A stretch of 64,000 nucleotides of DNA from TMED14 sp002378565 (GTDB taxonomy: Bacteria > Bacteroidota > Bacteroidia > Flavobacteriales > Schleiferiaceae). Shown here one piece after another: positions 44,988-52,658 of the stretch (position 1 is the first letter of the stretch; each line of letters opens with the position of its first letter). The stretch spans positions 806,001 through 870,000 of the forward strand of contig OX044356.1 in NCBI GenBank assembly GCA_943846715.1. The letters run 5' to 3'. The translations under genes were made by a program, and so were the position numbers. The notes under the pieces were generated by a model. It saw only the letters and a list, made by a program, of their open reading frames with translations. It was not told the origin of the DNA and searched no databases.

Positions 44988-45018
44988 TAAAAAAACCCTT
45001 GATTGCTCAAGGGGTTTT
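44988..45018 (-). terminator. intrinsic terminator of the 45039-45257 gene
   Basis: On the minus strand AACCCCTTGA pairs with TCAAGGGTTT around GCAA, followed by seven T. It begins 20 bases past the stop of the small orphan gene. Confidence 0.85.
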
Positions 45019-45038
45019 CATGCATTTATCAATAAAGG

Positions 45039-45257
45039 TTAACGCGATACCCTGTAACCACTTTGCTCTAAAAAGTCAATCTTCTCTTGAATGGTCTTCT
45101 GCTCACGCTTAGCCATCTCCTTGTTGATGGACGTAATCATGCCTCCCAACTCCTGGGAACTGAATTTACCCAAATATTGGCTTGAAAAAAGTGACTTAAA
45201 TGTTTTATTGTTGTTTTGATTTTCGCGAATGTATTGAACAGCTTTTCTTGGAGTCAT
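45039..45257 (-). CDS. orphan 72-residue protein
   Basis: No family is recognised. The product is polar and helical (MTPRKAVQYIRENQNNNKTF, then SSQELGGMITSINKEMAKRE), with a basic start, no signal peptide and no Cys. It is supported as a gene by an exact TATATTTG promoter box 48 bases upstream and by a clear terminator downstream. The surroundings are AT-rich and unlike neighbouring genes, and tRNA-Val lies just beyond. It could be a small DNA-associated or regulatory protein, but nothing in the sequence shows that. Confidence 0.65.
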   Translation of the reverse strand: MTPRKAVQYIRENQNNNKTFKSLFSSQYLGKFSSQELGGMITSINKEMAKREQKTIQEKIDFLEQSGYRVSR

Positions 45258-45373
45258 AGCATTTTATTTATATGAATGTTATAGGAAAACAATTCCTATC
45301 TAGAACAAATATAATATTGGAATCAATATAAGCAATGTTTTTATGATAAAAATATCAAAACAATTATTATTTT
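45258..45373. other. AT-rich intergenic stretch
   Basis: Runs such as ATAAAAATATCAAAACAATT and ATTATTATTTTTTAG dominate. The only functional site recognised is the TATATTTG box at 45306-45313 on the minus strand. Confidence 0.6.
45306..45313 (-). promoter_or_regulatory. TAnnTTTG box of the orphan small gene
   Basis: TATATTTG exact match on the minus strand, the same octamer used before the three tRNA transcription units in this window. Confidence 0.6.
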
Positions 45374-47335
45374 TTAGTAATACAGAAGGGATGATATAGC
45401 TTCATCTATTTCATTTTCAGGAAGATAACCCTCCTCAAGCTCTGCTGCAAAAGGAATAGGTGTCGCATTAGAACCAAGAACTTTTACCGCTGAATCAAGG
45501 AAAGAAAAGCACGATTCATTCAGCATTTGAGCAATGTCTCGACCAACAGATCCCCTGACACTATCCTCAATCAACACCAGGCACTTTCCGGTTTTCTTTA
45601 CCGAATCATTGCATGTCTTGAAATCCAGGGGAGCTAAGGCAATCAAATCAATCAATTCAATGCCTTGATCCGCATGACTTGCACAGTGCTTCTGCATCCA
45701 ATGCACACCCAGGCCATAGGTGATGACCGTTAACGCATCTCCTTGCTGAATAACCTTCGCTTGATCTAAGGGTAGAAAATAGGTGCTCTCTGGCACATGG
45801 CTTGCTTTGGAACGGTAGAGCGCTTTGTGTTCAAAAAACAAAACAGGGTTTTTTGACTCCAACGCAGAAGCTAGCAAACCTTTTGCGTCATAGGGGTTGG
45901 ATGGGTAAACCACCTTCAATCCAGGGACCCTTGTGAACCAGGCCTCAGTGCTTTGTGAATGGAAAGGTCCCGCATTGACCGACGCACCCGTTGGCATGCG
46001 TATCACCATGTCCACGTTCTGTCCCCAGCGGTAGTGCAACTTGGCTGCTTGGTTGCAAATTTGTGTCATGGCTTCTGTCACAAAGTCACTGAATTGCATC
46101 TCAACCATGGTCTTGAACCCAGCTGTACTCAAACCAACAGCTGTGCCAACGATGGCGGATTCACAAATGGGCGTGTTTCGAACACGGCCCTTGCCATAAG
46201 TGGCAGAAAAGCCATCTGTCGCCTTGAATACGCCGCCGTAATCTGCAATGTCCTGCCCCATCAGCACAAGATTGTCATGTCGGTCCATGCCTTGCCCTAA
46301 GGCCTCGTGAATGGCATCAATCATGCGAAGGGGTCGATCCTCTCCCTCCAAAGGTGAACGCAAATCCAAAGGCTCTTCCTCAGCAAACAAATCACGCAAC
46401 TCCTCCTCTACCTGGTAAACGGGTCGCTTTGAAGTCAGCGCTTGTTCCAAATCTGCTAGAACCTGAACTGAATGGCTCTGATCAATGGCATCCATGGCAT
46501 TGTGAGTCAGCAGCTTTGCCTCATTCAATGATTGCCTCAACCGAAGCAACGGATCCTTTTCAGACCAGGCATCAATCATTCCCTCTGGGTAGTATTTGGT
46601 GCCAGACGCTTCCTCATGGCCACGCACGCGATAAGTCATGCATTCAAGCAGAATGGGCCGAGGGTTTTCTCTAATGGATGCTGTCAATTGCTTGGCAATG
46701 TCTCGGACTGCCATCAAATCATTGCCATCCACAGAATGAGCCTCCATGCCATAAGCAGGTCCTTTATTGACAAAGGAGCCATGAACAAATTGCTCAGATG
46801 AGGGGGTAGATAAACCCCACTGATTATTCTCTACCACAATCAACACCGGTAATTGCCACACAGCAGCCACATTCAGTGACTCATGGAAATCCCCCTCGCT
46901 TGCGCCACCATCACCGGTAAAGACCAGGGTGCATCGCTTGTCATTGCGCAGCTTTTGAGCTAATGCCAATCCATCTGCAACGCCAAGCTGGGCACCTAAA
47001 TGGCTAATCATACCAAAGATTTTATGCGCTCTGCTACCAAAGTGGAACGATCGATCTCTGCCTTTTGTGAAGCCGTCAACAGAGCCTTGAAACTGGCTGA
47101 ACAGTTGAACCAAATCAACCCCTCGGGTGGTGAAAACACCCAGGTTCCTATGCATGGTGCAGATCCACTCATCAGGCTCCATAGCTTGAGCAAGACCCAC
47201 AGATATCGCCTCTTGGCCATAACTTGAAAACCATTTAGAAATACGCCCCTGTCGCAGGGAGATTAACATGCGATCCTCAATAGCCCTGGGAAGGCTTAAC
47301 GATGAATAAAGGCTTTCAGCCTGTGCTTGAGTCAT
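45374..47335 (-). CDS. 2-oxo acid dehydrogenase E1, alpha and beta subunits fused
   Basis: This TPP enzyme decarboxylates a 2-oxo acid (branched-chain 2-oxo acid or pyruvate) as the E1 of a multienzyme complex. The alpha half (1-315) has RGHEEASGTKYYPEG and the TPP motif GDGGASEGDFHESLN ending in ENN. The beta half (about 325-653) has LVLMGQDIADYGGVFKATDG, FSDFVTEAMTQICNQAA, GPFHSQSTEAWF and GLKVVYPSNPYDAKGLL. In many bacteria the halves are separate genes; the fused form of about 650 residues is common in Bacteroidota. The Met at 47335 is preferred over a GTG at 47362. E2 and E3 genes are not in the window. It is divergent from the 2OG oxygenase gene. Confidence 0.9.
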   Translation of the reverse strand: MTQAQAESLYSSLSLPRAIEDRMLISLRQGRISKWFSSYGQEAISVGLAQAMEPDEWICTMHRNLGVFTTRGVDLVQLFSQFQGSVDGFTKGRDRSFHFGSRAHKIFGMISHLGAQLGVADGLALAQKLRNDKRCTLVFTGDGGASEGDFHESLNVAAVWQLPVLIVVENNQWGLSTPSSEQFVHGSFVNKGPAYGMEAHSVDGNDLMAVRDIAKQLTASIRENPRPILLECMTYRVRGHEEASGTKYYPEGMIDAWSEKDPLLRLRQSLNEAKLLTHNAMDAIDQSHSVQVLADLEQALTSKRPVYQVEEELRDLFAEEEPLDLRSPLEGEDRPLRMIDAIHEALGQGMDRHDNLVLMGQDIADYGGVFKATDGFSATYGKGRVRNTPICESAIVGTAVGLSTAGFKTMVEMQFSDFVTEAMTQICNQAAKLHYRWGQNVDMVIRMPTGASVNAGPFHSQSTEAWFTRVPGLKVVYPSNPYDAKGLLASALESKNPVLFFEHKALYRSKASHVPESTYFLPLDQAKVIQQGDALTVITYGLGVHWMQKHCASHADQGIELIDLIALAPLDFKTCNDSVKKTGKCLVLIEDSVRGSVGRDIAQMLNESCFSFLDSAVKVLGSNATPIPFAAELEEGYLPENEIDEAISSLLYY

Positions 47336-47382
47336 TAATAACTGTCCTATGAATATACCCACAAAGAAAGTACATTAGCGCC

Positions 47383-48306
47383 ATGGATATTTACACTTTA
47401 GACCTACGTCGCATGACCGATGGTGACCAAGGCGAGCGCACGGCATTTGCAGCTGAAATTGGCAAGGCATTCAAGGGCCTTGGATTCGCTGCCATTGTTG
47501 GGCATGGTTTCTCGCTTAAAGACCGTGAAACTTTGTACCAATCCGTGAAAGGGATATTTGCCCTTTCTACAGAAGAAAAAATGGCCTGTCATGTTGAGGG
47601 TGGCATGGGACAGCGCGGCTACACCCCTTTTGGCGTGGAGCATGCAAAGGGTGAAACTGCCCCTGATCAAAAGGAATTTTTTCAATGGGGACCTATGGAT
47701 GCAGACGTTAGGGGCTTAGACCAAAATGTCGCCGTCAACCCCAGCACCGATGCAACCATCAAAGAGGTGTACGAAAAGCTTGAACGCATTGGCTATGTCC
47801 TGATGGAGGCCATCGCCATGGAGCTGAATCTTGATGTAAATTTCTTTGACACCTACCTTGAGAAAGGGCATTCTATTTTTCGCGCTATCCACTACCCGCC
47901 TCAACCAGAAGCACCTGAAGAGGGAATTCGCGCAGGCGCTCATGAAGACATCAATTTGATCACCTTATTGATGGGCGCTTCCACGGAAGGGCTTGAAGTG
48001 GTTACTGCAGAAGGCAACTGGCTTCCCTTCCATGTCACCGATGACACCTTGGTCATCAATGTCGGGGACATGCTTCAGCGATTGAGCAATGGCATCTTCA
48101 AATCCACCACACACCGCGTTGTCAATCCCGTTGGAGACAAGCGCTATGAACCACGTTTTTCCTTGCCCTTCTTTTTGCATCCCGTTGAGGACATGTCCCT
48201 CAATTGTTTACCAAACTGCATCAGCGATGACAGGCCTAAAGGCTTTGAAGACATCACTGCAGGAGACTACCTCACAAAACGGCTGAAAGAAATTGGCTTG
48301 ATGTGA
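47383..48306 (+). CDS. 2-oxoglutarate/Fe(II) dioxygenase, isopenicillin-N-synthase-like
   Basis: The 307-residue protein follows the IPNS/DIOX layout: LGFAAIVGHGFSLKD at the N-terminus, QRGYTPFGVEHAKG, then RAGAHEDINLITLL (His and Asp ligands). Next come LVINVGDMLQRLSNG and STTHRVVNP (second His), and finally RFSLPFFLHP, whose Arg binds 2-oxoglutarate. The metal triad is complete. Substrate is unknown; members hydroxylate or desaturate small molecules. TACATTAG (47371-47378) ends four bases before the ATG. The trmD ATG overlaps its stop (TGATG), so the two are cotranscribed. Confidence 0.88.
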   Translation: MDIYTLDLRRMTDGDQGERTAFAAEIGKAFKGLGFAAIVGHGFSLKDRETLYQSVKGIFALSTEEKMACHVEGGMGQRGYTPFGVEHAKGETAPDQKEFFQWGPMDADVRGLDQNVAVNPSTDATIKEVYEKLERIGYVLMEAIAMELNLDVNFFDTYLEKGHSIFRAIHYPPQPEAPEEGIRAGAHEDINLITLLMGASTEGLEVVTAEGNWLPFHVTDDTLVINVGDMLQRLSNGIFKSTTHRVVNPVGDKRYEPRFSLPFFLHPVEDMSLNCLPNCISDDRPKGFEDITAGDYLTKRLKEIGLM

Positions 48307-48983
48307 TGCGCATTGACATCATCACAGTGCTCCCTGAACTTCTCGGAAGCCCTTTTGAAACCAGCATTCTTCAACGCGCTCAAGACAAAGGAAAAGTTGA
48401 GGTACACATCCATGATTTGAGGAATTATGGCAAAGGCAAGCACAAACAAGTTGACGATTATGCTTTTGGCGGTGGCGCAGGCATGGTCATGACATGTGAG
48501 CCCATATTCACGTTGATCAATGAACTCAAATCTGAAAGGGCCTATGATGCCATCATCTACACCACCCCAGATGGCAAGACTTTCGATCAAGGCATGGCTA
48601 ACAGCTTATCCCTTAAAGAAAATCTCATCATACTTTGCGGCCACTACAAAGGTGTCGACCAACGGGTTAGGGATGCAATAATTACCCATGAAATCACCAT
48701 CGGGGACTACGTCCTTAGCGGCGGTGAATTGGCCGCAGCTGTGATATCAGATGCAATCATACGCCTGCTTCCTGGGGTGCTTAATGATGAAACAAGCGCA
48801 TTGACAGACTCCTTTCAAGATGGCCTATTGGCGCCACCTGTTTACACGAGACCTGCCGACTACGAAGGCCTCAAGGTGCCTGACATCCTTACCAGCGGCA
48901 ATCTTAAGGCCATCGACCTATGGCGCGAAGAACAGGCCATCGAAAGGACCCAGTCCAGAAGGCCCGATTTACTCAAAGATTGA
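48306..48983 (+). CDS. trmD: tRNA (guanine37-N1)-methyltransferase
   Basis: TrmD makes m1G37 in tRNAs reading CNN codons. The SPOUT knot motifs are intact: YAFGGGAGMVMTCEPI, ILCGHYKGVDQR and IGDYVLSGGELAA. The C-terminal YTRPADYEGLKVPDIL and LTSGNLKAIDLWREEQA fit. The ATG at 48306 overlaps the stop of the oxygenase gene (TGATG). rplS follows after 152 bases with its own promoter. The classical rpsP-rimM-trmD-rplS operon is thus split here. Confidence 0.96.
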   Translation: MRIDIITVLPELLGSPFETSILQRAQDKGKVEVHIHDLRNYGKGKHKQVDDYAFGGGAGMVMTCEPIFTLINELKSERAYDAIIYTTPDGKTFDQGMANSLSLKENLIILCGHYKGVDQRVRDAIITHEITIGDYVLSGGELAAAVISDAIIRLLPGVLNDETSALTDSFQDGLLAPPVYTRPADYEGLKVPDILTSGNLKAIDLWREEQAIERTQSRRPDLLKD

Positions 48984-49020
48984 TTCAAGTCATAGCTGGC
49001 AATTCTCAAGGAAATTGTCT

Positions 49021-49028
49021 TACTTTTG
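49021..49028 (+). promoter_or_regulatory. TAnnTTTG promoter box of rplS
   Basis: TACTTTTG exact match, 38 bases past the trmD stop, giving rplS a leader of about 100 bases. Confidence 0.65.
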
Positions 49029-49034
49029 CCATCC

Positions 49035-49065
49035 CAAAACCGGAGGAACTCCGCCAAAGGTTTTG
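49035..49065 (+). promoter_or_regulatory. hairpin in the rplS mRNA leader
   Basis: CAAAACC (49035-49041) pairs with GGTTTTG (49059-49065), and inside it GGAG (49042-49045) pairs with CTCC (49049-49052) around GAA; an asymmetric six-base bulge (GCCAAA) lies on the 3' side. It begins near the predicted transcript start. Ribosomal protein leaders that bind their own product often look like this; here it is an inference from structure and position. Confidence 0.45.
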
Positions 49066-49135
49066 TCCCGCGAATTCAACCTCTGATCACCGAGATGCAT
49101 GTTGTCCCCTCGCAAAACCCTGAAAACAGTATCCC

Positions 49136-49483
49136 ATGGATCTTATTTCACACGTACAAGACAGCTTCATCGACAAGAAGGAGTTTCCCGATTTCCAAGC
49201 TGGTGACCAAATCACTGTGTATTACAAAATTCGTGAAGGCGAAAAGACACGTACTCAGTTTTTCAAGGGCACCGTCATCCAACGCTCTGGCGCTGGTTTG
49301 ACCGAGACTTTCACCATCCGCAAAATATCAGGCAACGTTGGTGTTGAGCGTATTTTCCCATTGAACATGCCAAACCTCGAGAAAATCGAGATCAACAAGC
49401 TTGGCAAGGTTCGTCGTGCACGTATTTTCTACTTGCGTGGATTAACCGGCAAGGCTGCTCGAATCAAAGAGCGTCGTGCGTAA
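49136..49483 (+). CDS. rplS: 50S ribosomal protein L19
   Basis: L19 sits at the 30S-50S interface. The 115-residue product is full length: FPDFQAGDQITVYYKIREG at 19-37, TQFFKGTVIQRSGAGLTETF, then VGVERIFPLNMPNLEKIEI and KVRRARIFYLRGLTGKAARI. It is followed by a strong terminator and is transcribed alone from its own promoter. Confidence 0.98.
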   Translation: MDLISHVQDSFIDKKEFPDFQAGDQITVYYKIREGEKTRTQFFKGTVIQRSGAGLTETFTIRKISGNVGVERIFPLNMPNLEKIEINKLGKVRRARIFYLRGLTGKAARIKERRA

Positions 49484-49507
49484 TTCATAACGACACATTC
49501 ACACAAA

Positions 49508-49533
49508 GAGACCGCCACGTGGCGGTCTTTTTT
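49508..49533 (+). terminator. intrinsic terminator of rplS
   Basis: A perfect 20-base inverted repeat AGACCGCCAC/GTGGCGGTCT followed by six T. The convergent OmpA gene ends at 49532, so the hairpin lies directly past both genes. Confidence 0.92.
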
Positions 49534-51484
49534 ATTGCGCCAATACCTGGAAGGATGTGCGTCGATTGAGGGCGCGACCGGCAGCATTGTCATTGTGAGC
49601 GATGGCATCACTATCACCATAGCCGACTGCATGAATCCTTTGGTCAGCAACACCCAAATCAACCAAAACCTTCTTCACAACATCTGCACGCGCCTGGGAC
49701 AAGCGTCGATTGACAGCGGAAGAACCGACGTTATCAGTGTGTCCCTGCAATTCAATGACCAGGCTGGGTCGATCAATCAAATACGTGGCGAAGGAAGCTA
49801 GTGCTTGAATATCCACCACCTGCAGCTTTGATGAATTGCTAGGGAAGCCGATGGAGCGGATGTCAAAGGTTGCGCCCTTAGCCAACTGCTTAGCTTCCAA
49901 TGATTTTGCTATTATAAGGCTGTCATCTGTTGAGACATGAACCCGTTGACTGGTGTAGCCCACATCGGGATGGTCCAATGTGAGAACCAAGTCTACTGGA
50001 ACAATACCTCGTTGCACAACGGCGACATAGCCACCATCTGCATCTACTGACACACGCGAAATAGCTTTGCTCTCCAAGTTTTCAATGCGCACTTGCAAGA
50101 GGCCTTCAACTTGGTTAACCCCTTCAACTTGCCCTCTCATGAATTGCACATCATTTGGCCGTCCCATTGATGGCAAATTGAATCGGTATATATCGTAATG
50201 ACCCCTAGCATTGCTAGAAAAATAACCGTTGGGTTCTAAAGCAGAAACGGCAAAGCCAATGTTTGCCTTGTCATCATTGATGGGGTAACCCATATTGGTG
50301 GGCTTTGTCTCTCCATCAATTGTTGAGACAAAGACATCAGAATTCCCCAAGCCTGGATGGCCATTGGATGCAAAATACAAGGTCTGACCATCTGCATGAA
50401 GAAAGGGGGTTTTCTCATCCTCAGCTGTGTTGATCCTTGGGCCTAAATTCTCAGGGGAAGACCAATTGCCATTAGGCAATCGGCGAACCATCCACAGGTC
50501 CAATCCACCGAATCCACCCTCCCGATTACTGGAATAAATTAACAGATCACCATTGGCTGAAAGGCTTGGCTGGCTTTCCCAAGTGTTGTCCCCATTGACC
50601 GCATTTAAGGGAATTAGCTGATCCCAGGCGCCATGCACCCGCCGAACCAGCATGATGTCGCAATTGCGGTAACCATTGCCCATCAATACACAACTTGTCA
50701 GTGCCAACCACTGGTTATCAGCTGTCACGGTTGGGCCGCCTTCATTGAAGCCACGATTGAATGGCGATCTCATCTCAACTGAGGCTGACGCACGCAAGCC
50801 ATCTGCCACTGCGTGGGTGAATACCTCCTTCATTCTTCGAATGGGTGCAGGGCCCGATTTTCGATCAATCACCTCCTGACGAAGGGTGTAATACCAACTT
50901 TTACCATCAGGGGACAGCACGGCAAGGAACTCATCACCATCGCTGTCCAACCCCGGGATCAATGATGGCTCAAAAGACACAGGGTTAGCATACAAAGAAT
51001 CCCTGAAATCGTAAAGGTCAAGCCATCCTTGCGCCTCTTTTCTCAACTGTTGATTGAAGGCGTTAGTGTAGGTTTCCTGAGAGGTAACTTGAGGGTCATG
51101 CAGGAAGTGATGCCAAGCCGATTTTGCCTTCACCAAGTCTGCAGCACCTGCATGCAGCGCGCCAATCTTGAAAAACAAATCTGCGGCGTAGGTGGGACAG
51201 GCATCAACCAATTCTTCAAAAATCTTCAAAGCCATGCGTGGCTTATCATTGCGCAATTGAAATTCAGCAGAAAGGTATTTGACATGGAGAGATTCTGGCT
51301 CCTTGCGAATGGCTGATTGCAAGTAGACTTTCGCCATAGACATGTCACCTTTTTCCATTGCCATGGCAGTCTTTAAACTTTGTTTATGCGGCGCATTCAG
51401 ACCATAACAATCGCCAAAGATGATTGGCTGAGCCAACAGGACTTTCCCAATTAAAAAGAGGCCTAAACCAAGGTGCCAACGCAT
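49532..51484 (-). CDS. OmpA-family outer-membrane lipoprotein-like protein with TPR and beta-propeller repeats
   Basis: The 650-residue protein has a signal peptide (MRWHLGLGLFLIGKVLLAQ), TPR-like helices at about 30-130 (MAKVYLQSAIRKEPESLHVK, RMALKIFEELVDACP) and PD40-type propeller blades at about 180-430 (FLAVLSPDGKSWYYTLRQ, SLSANGDLLIYSSNREGG, TPFLHADGQTLYFASNG). An Ig-like linker is followed by an OmpA peptidoglycan-binding domain ending the protein (VIELQGHTDNVGSSAVNRRL, RADVVKKVLVDLGV). This order is the common Bacteroidota TPR-PD40-OmpA type seen in PorE/SprE-like partners of T9SS and gliding. The specific role is not shown. It follows aroC by 49 bases. Confidence 0.88.
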   Translation of the reverse strand: MRWHLGLGLFLIGKVLLAQPIIFGDCYGLNAPHKQSLKTAMAMEKGDMSMAKVYLQSAIRKEPESLHVKYLSAEFQLRNDKPRMALKIFEELVDACPTYAADLFFKIGALHAGAADLVKAKSAWHHFLHDPQVTSQETYTNAFNQQLRKEAQGWLDLYDFRDSLYANPVSFEPSLIPGLDSDGDEFLAVLSPDGKSWYYTLRQEVIDRKSGPAPIRRMKEVFTHAVADGLRASASVEMRSPFNRGFNEGGPTVTADNQWLALTSCVLMGNGYRNCDIMLVRRVHGAWDQLIPLNAVNGDNTWESQPSLSANGDLLIYSSNREGGFGGLDLWMVRRLPNGNWSSPENLGPRINTAEDEKTPFLHADGQTLYFASNGHPGLGNSDVFVSTIDGETKPTNMGYPINDDKANIGFAVSALEPNGYFSSNARGHYDIYRFNLPSMGRPNDVQFMRGQVEGVNQVEGLLQVRIENLESKAISRVSVDADGGYVAVVQRGIVPVDLVLTLDHPDVGYTSQRVHVSTDDSLIIAKSLEAKQLAKGATFDIRSIGFPSNSSKLQVVDIQALASFATYLIDRPSLVIELQGHTDNVGSSAVNRRLSQARADVVKKVLVDLGVADQRIHAVGYGDSDAIAHNDNAAGRALNRRTSFQVLAQ

Positions 51485-51533
51485 CAATTGGCGGGACTAA
51501 GGAGCGAACCAACGCCTGTTTTGCTATGCAATG

Positions 51534-52625
51534 TCATGAAGAGGGGTCTTGAATGCGCTGGAGCAAGAGGCAGTCCGCAAGGACCAAGGCCATCATGGCC
51601 TCAACGATGGCACATGCACGAGGCAAAACAGCTGCATCATGTCGACCAACAATGGATAGTTTGACAGCATCACCATCTCGATTGACGCTGGTTTGCGCTT
51701 TAGCAATACTTGAAACCGGCTTGAATGCCACACGTGCCACAATGTCTTGTCCGGTACTGATGCCTCCAATGATGCCTCCTGCATGGTTGCTTTTGGATTC
51801 ACCCAAACCCGTCCAAGCATCGTTGTTTTCAGACCCTTTGCGGTCTGCAGCAGCAAATCCTGAACCAATTTCAACGCCTTTGACGGCATTGATGCTTCCC
51901 ATGGCATGCATGATCAGCGCGCCCAGTTTATTGAATACTGGCTCACCCCATCCAGCTGGCGCTCCCTTGACGACAACTGTGATGACGCCACCTGCGCTAT
52001 CCCCCTTCTCTAGCAAGGCAGCAACAGCATCAAGCATGGCATCACCCACGGCAACGTCGGGACACCCACTTGGGTGCAATCGGGCATCCAAGAGAGAAAC
52101 CTTCGTCTCATCGGGCAAAGCAACACCGGCCATGCGGGACACATAGGCATTGATGGTTACACTTGAGCCTAGCAGTTGACTGGCAATAGCCCCACCGACA
52201 ACACGGCAAGCCGTTTCTCTTGCAGAACTTCTGCCACCTCCTCGATGGTCGCGAAGCCCGTATTTCATCTCATAGCCATAATCTGCATGGCCTGGGCGGT
52301 AGACGTCAGAAAGGTTGCCATAATCCTTGCTTGCTTGATCTTGATTATGAATCACGAAGCCAATGGGGGTTCCAAGTGTCAATTGACAACCTGCTGAATC
52401 GATGTCTGGATGCAGACCACTCAAAATCTCAACAGAGTCGCTTTCCTTGCGTGCACTCGCAACGACACCGTGACCGGGTCGGCGTCGATCCAGGGCAGAT
52501 TGAATCACTGACAAGGCTACGGGGACACCAGATGGCATGCCATCAAGTATACCGCCTATGGCCTTTCCATGGGATTCTCCAAAAGTGGTTAAGACCAATT
52601 GTTGGCCAAATGCGTTGCCTGACAT
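51534..52625 (-). CDS. aroC: chorismate synthase
   Basis: AroC makes chorismate from EPSP using reduced FMN. Diagnostic blocks are FGESHGKAIGGILDGMPSG, the Arg-rich LDRRRPGHG, YRPGHADYGYEMKYGLRDHR (cut here as two parts: RPGHADYGYEMKYG and RDHRGGGRSSARET), and GIGGISTGQ-like IIGGISTGQD. Length (363) fits. An exact TATTTTTG box ends four bases before the ATG at 52625. It is divergent from hutI with only 33 bases between start codons. Confidence 0.96.
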   Translation of the reverse strand: MSGNAFGQQLVLTTFGESHGKAIGGILDGMPSGVPVALSVIQSALDRRRPGHGVVASARKESDSVEILSGLHPDIDSAGCQLTLGTPIGFVIHNQDQASKDYGNLSDVYRPGHADYGYEMKYGLRDHRGGGRSSARETACRVVGGAIASQLLGSSVTINAYVSRMAGVALPDETKVSLLDARLHPSGCPDVAVGDAMLDAVAALLEKGDSAGGVITVVVKGAPAGWGEPVFNKLGALIMHAMGSINAVKGVEIGSGFAAADRKGSENNDAWTGLGESKSNHAGGIIGGISTGQDIVARVAFKPVSSIAKAQTSVNRDGDAVKLSIVGRHDAAVLPRACAIVEAMMALVLADCLLLQRIQDPSS

Positions 52626-52629
52626 GCCT

Positions 52630-52637
52630 CAAAAATA
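52630..52637 (-). promoter_or_regulatory. TAnnTTTG box directly before aroC
   Basis: TATTTTTG exact match with a four-base spacer to the aroC ATG. It lies ten bases from the plus-strand box TATCTTCG (52647-52654) of hutI. Confidence 0.6.
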
Positions 52638-52658
52638 CGCCTTGACTATCTTCGCAGC

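Noticed and set aside
44854..45340. Integrated element at tRNA-Val
   Set aside because: No integrase, and no duplicate of the tRNA 3' end was visible nearby; kept only as a compositional remark.
48820..49301. Overlapping plus-strand ORFs spanning the trmD end and rplS leader
   Set aside because: They overlap trmD and the rplS leader or coding region in other frames and show no recognisable domain.
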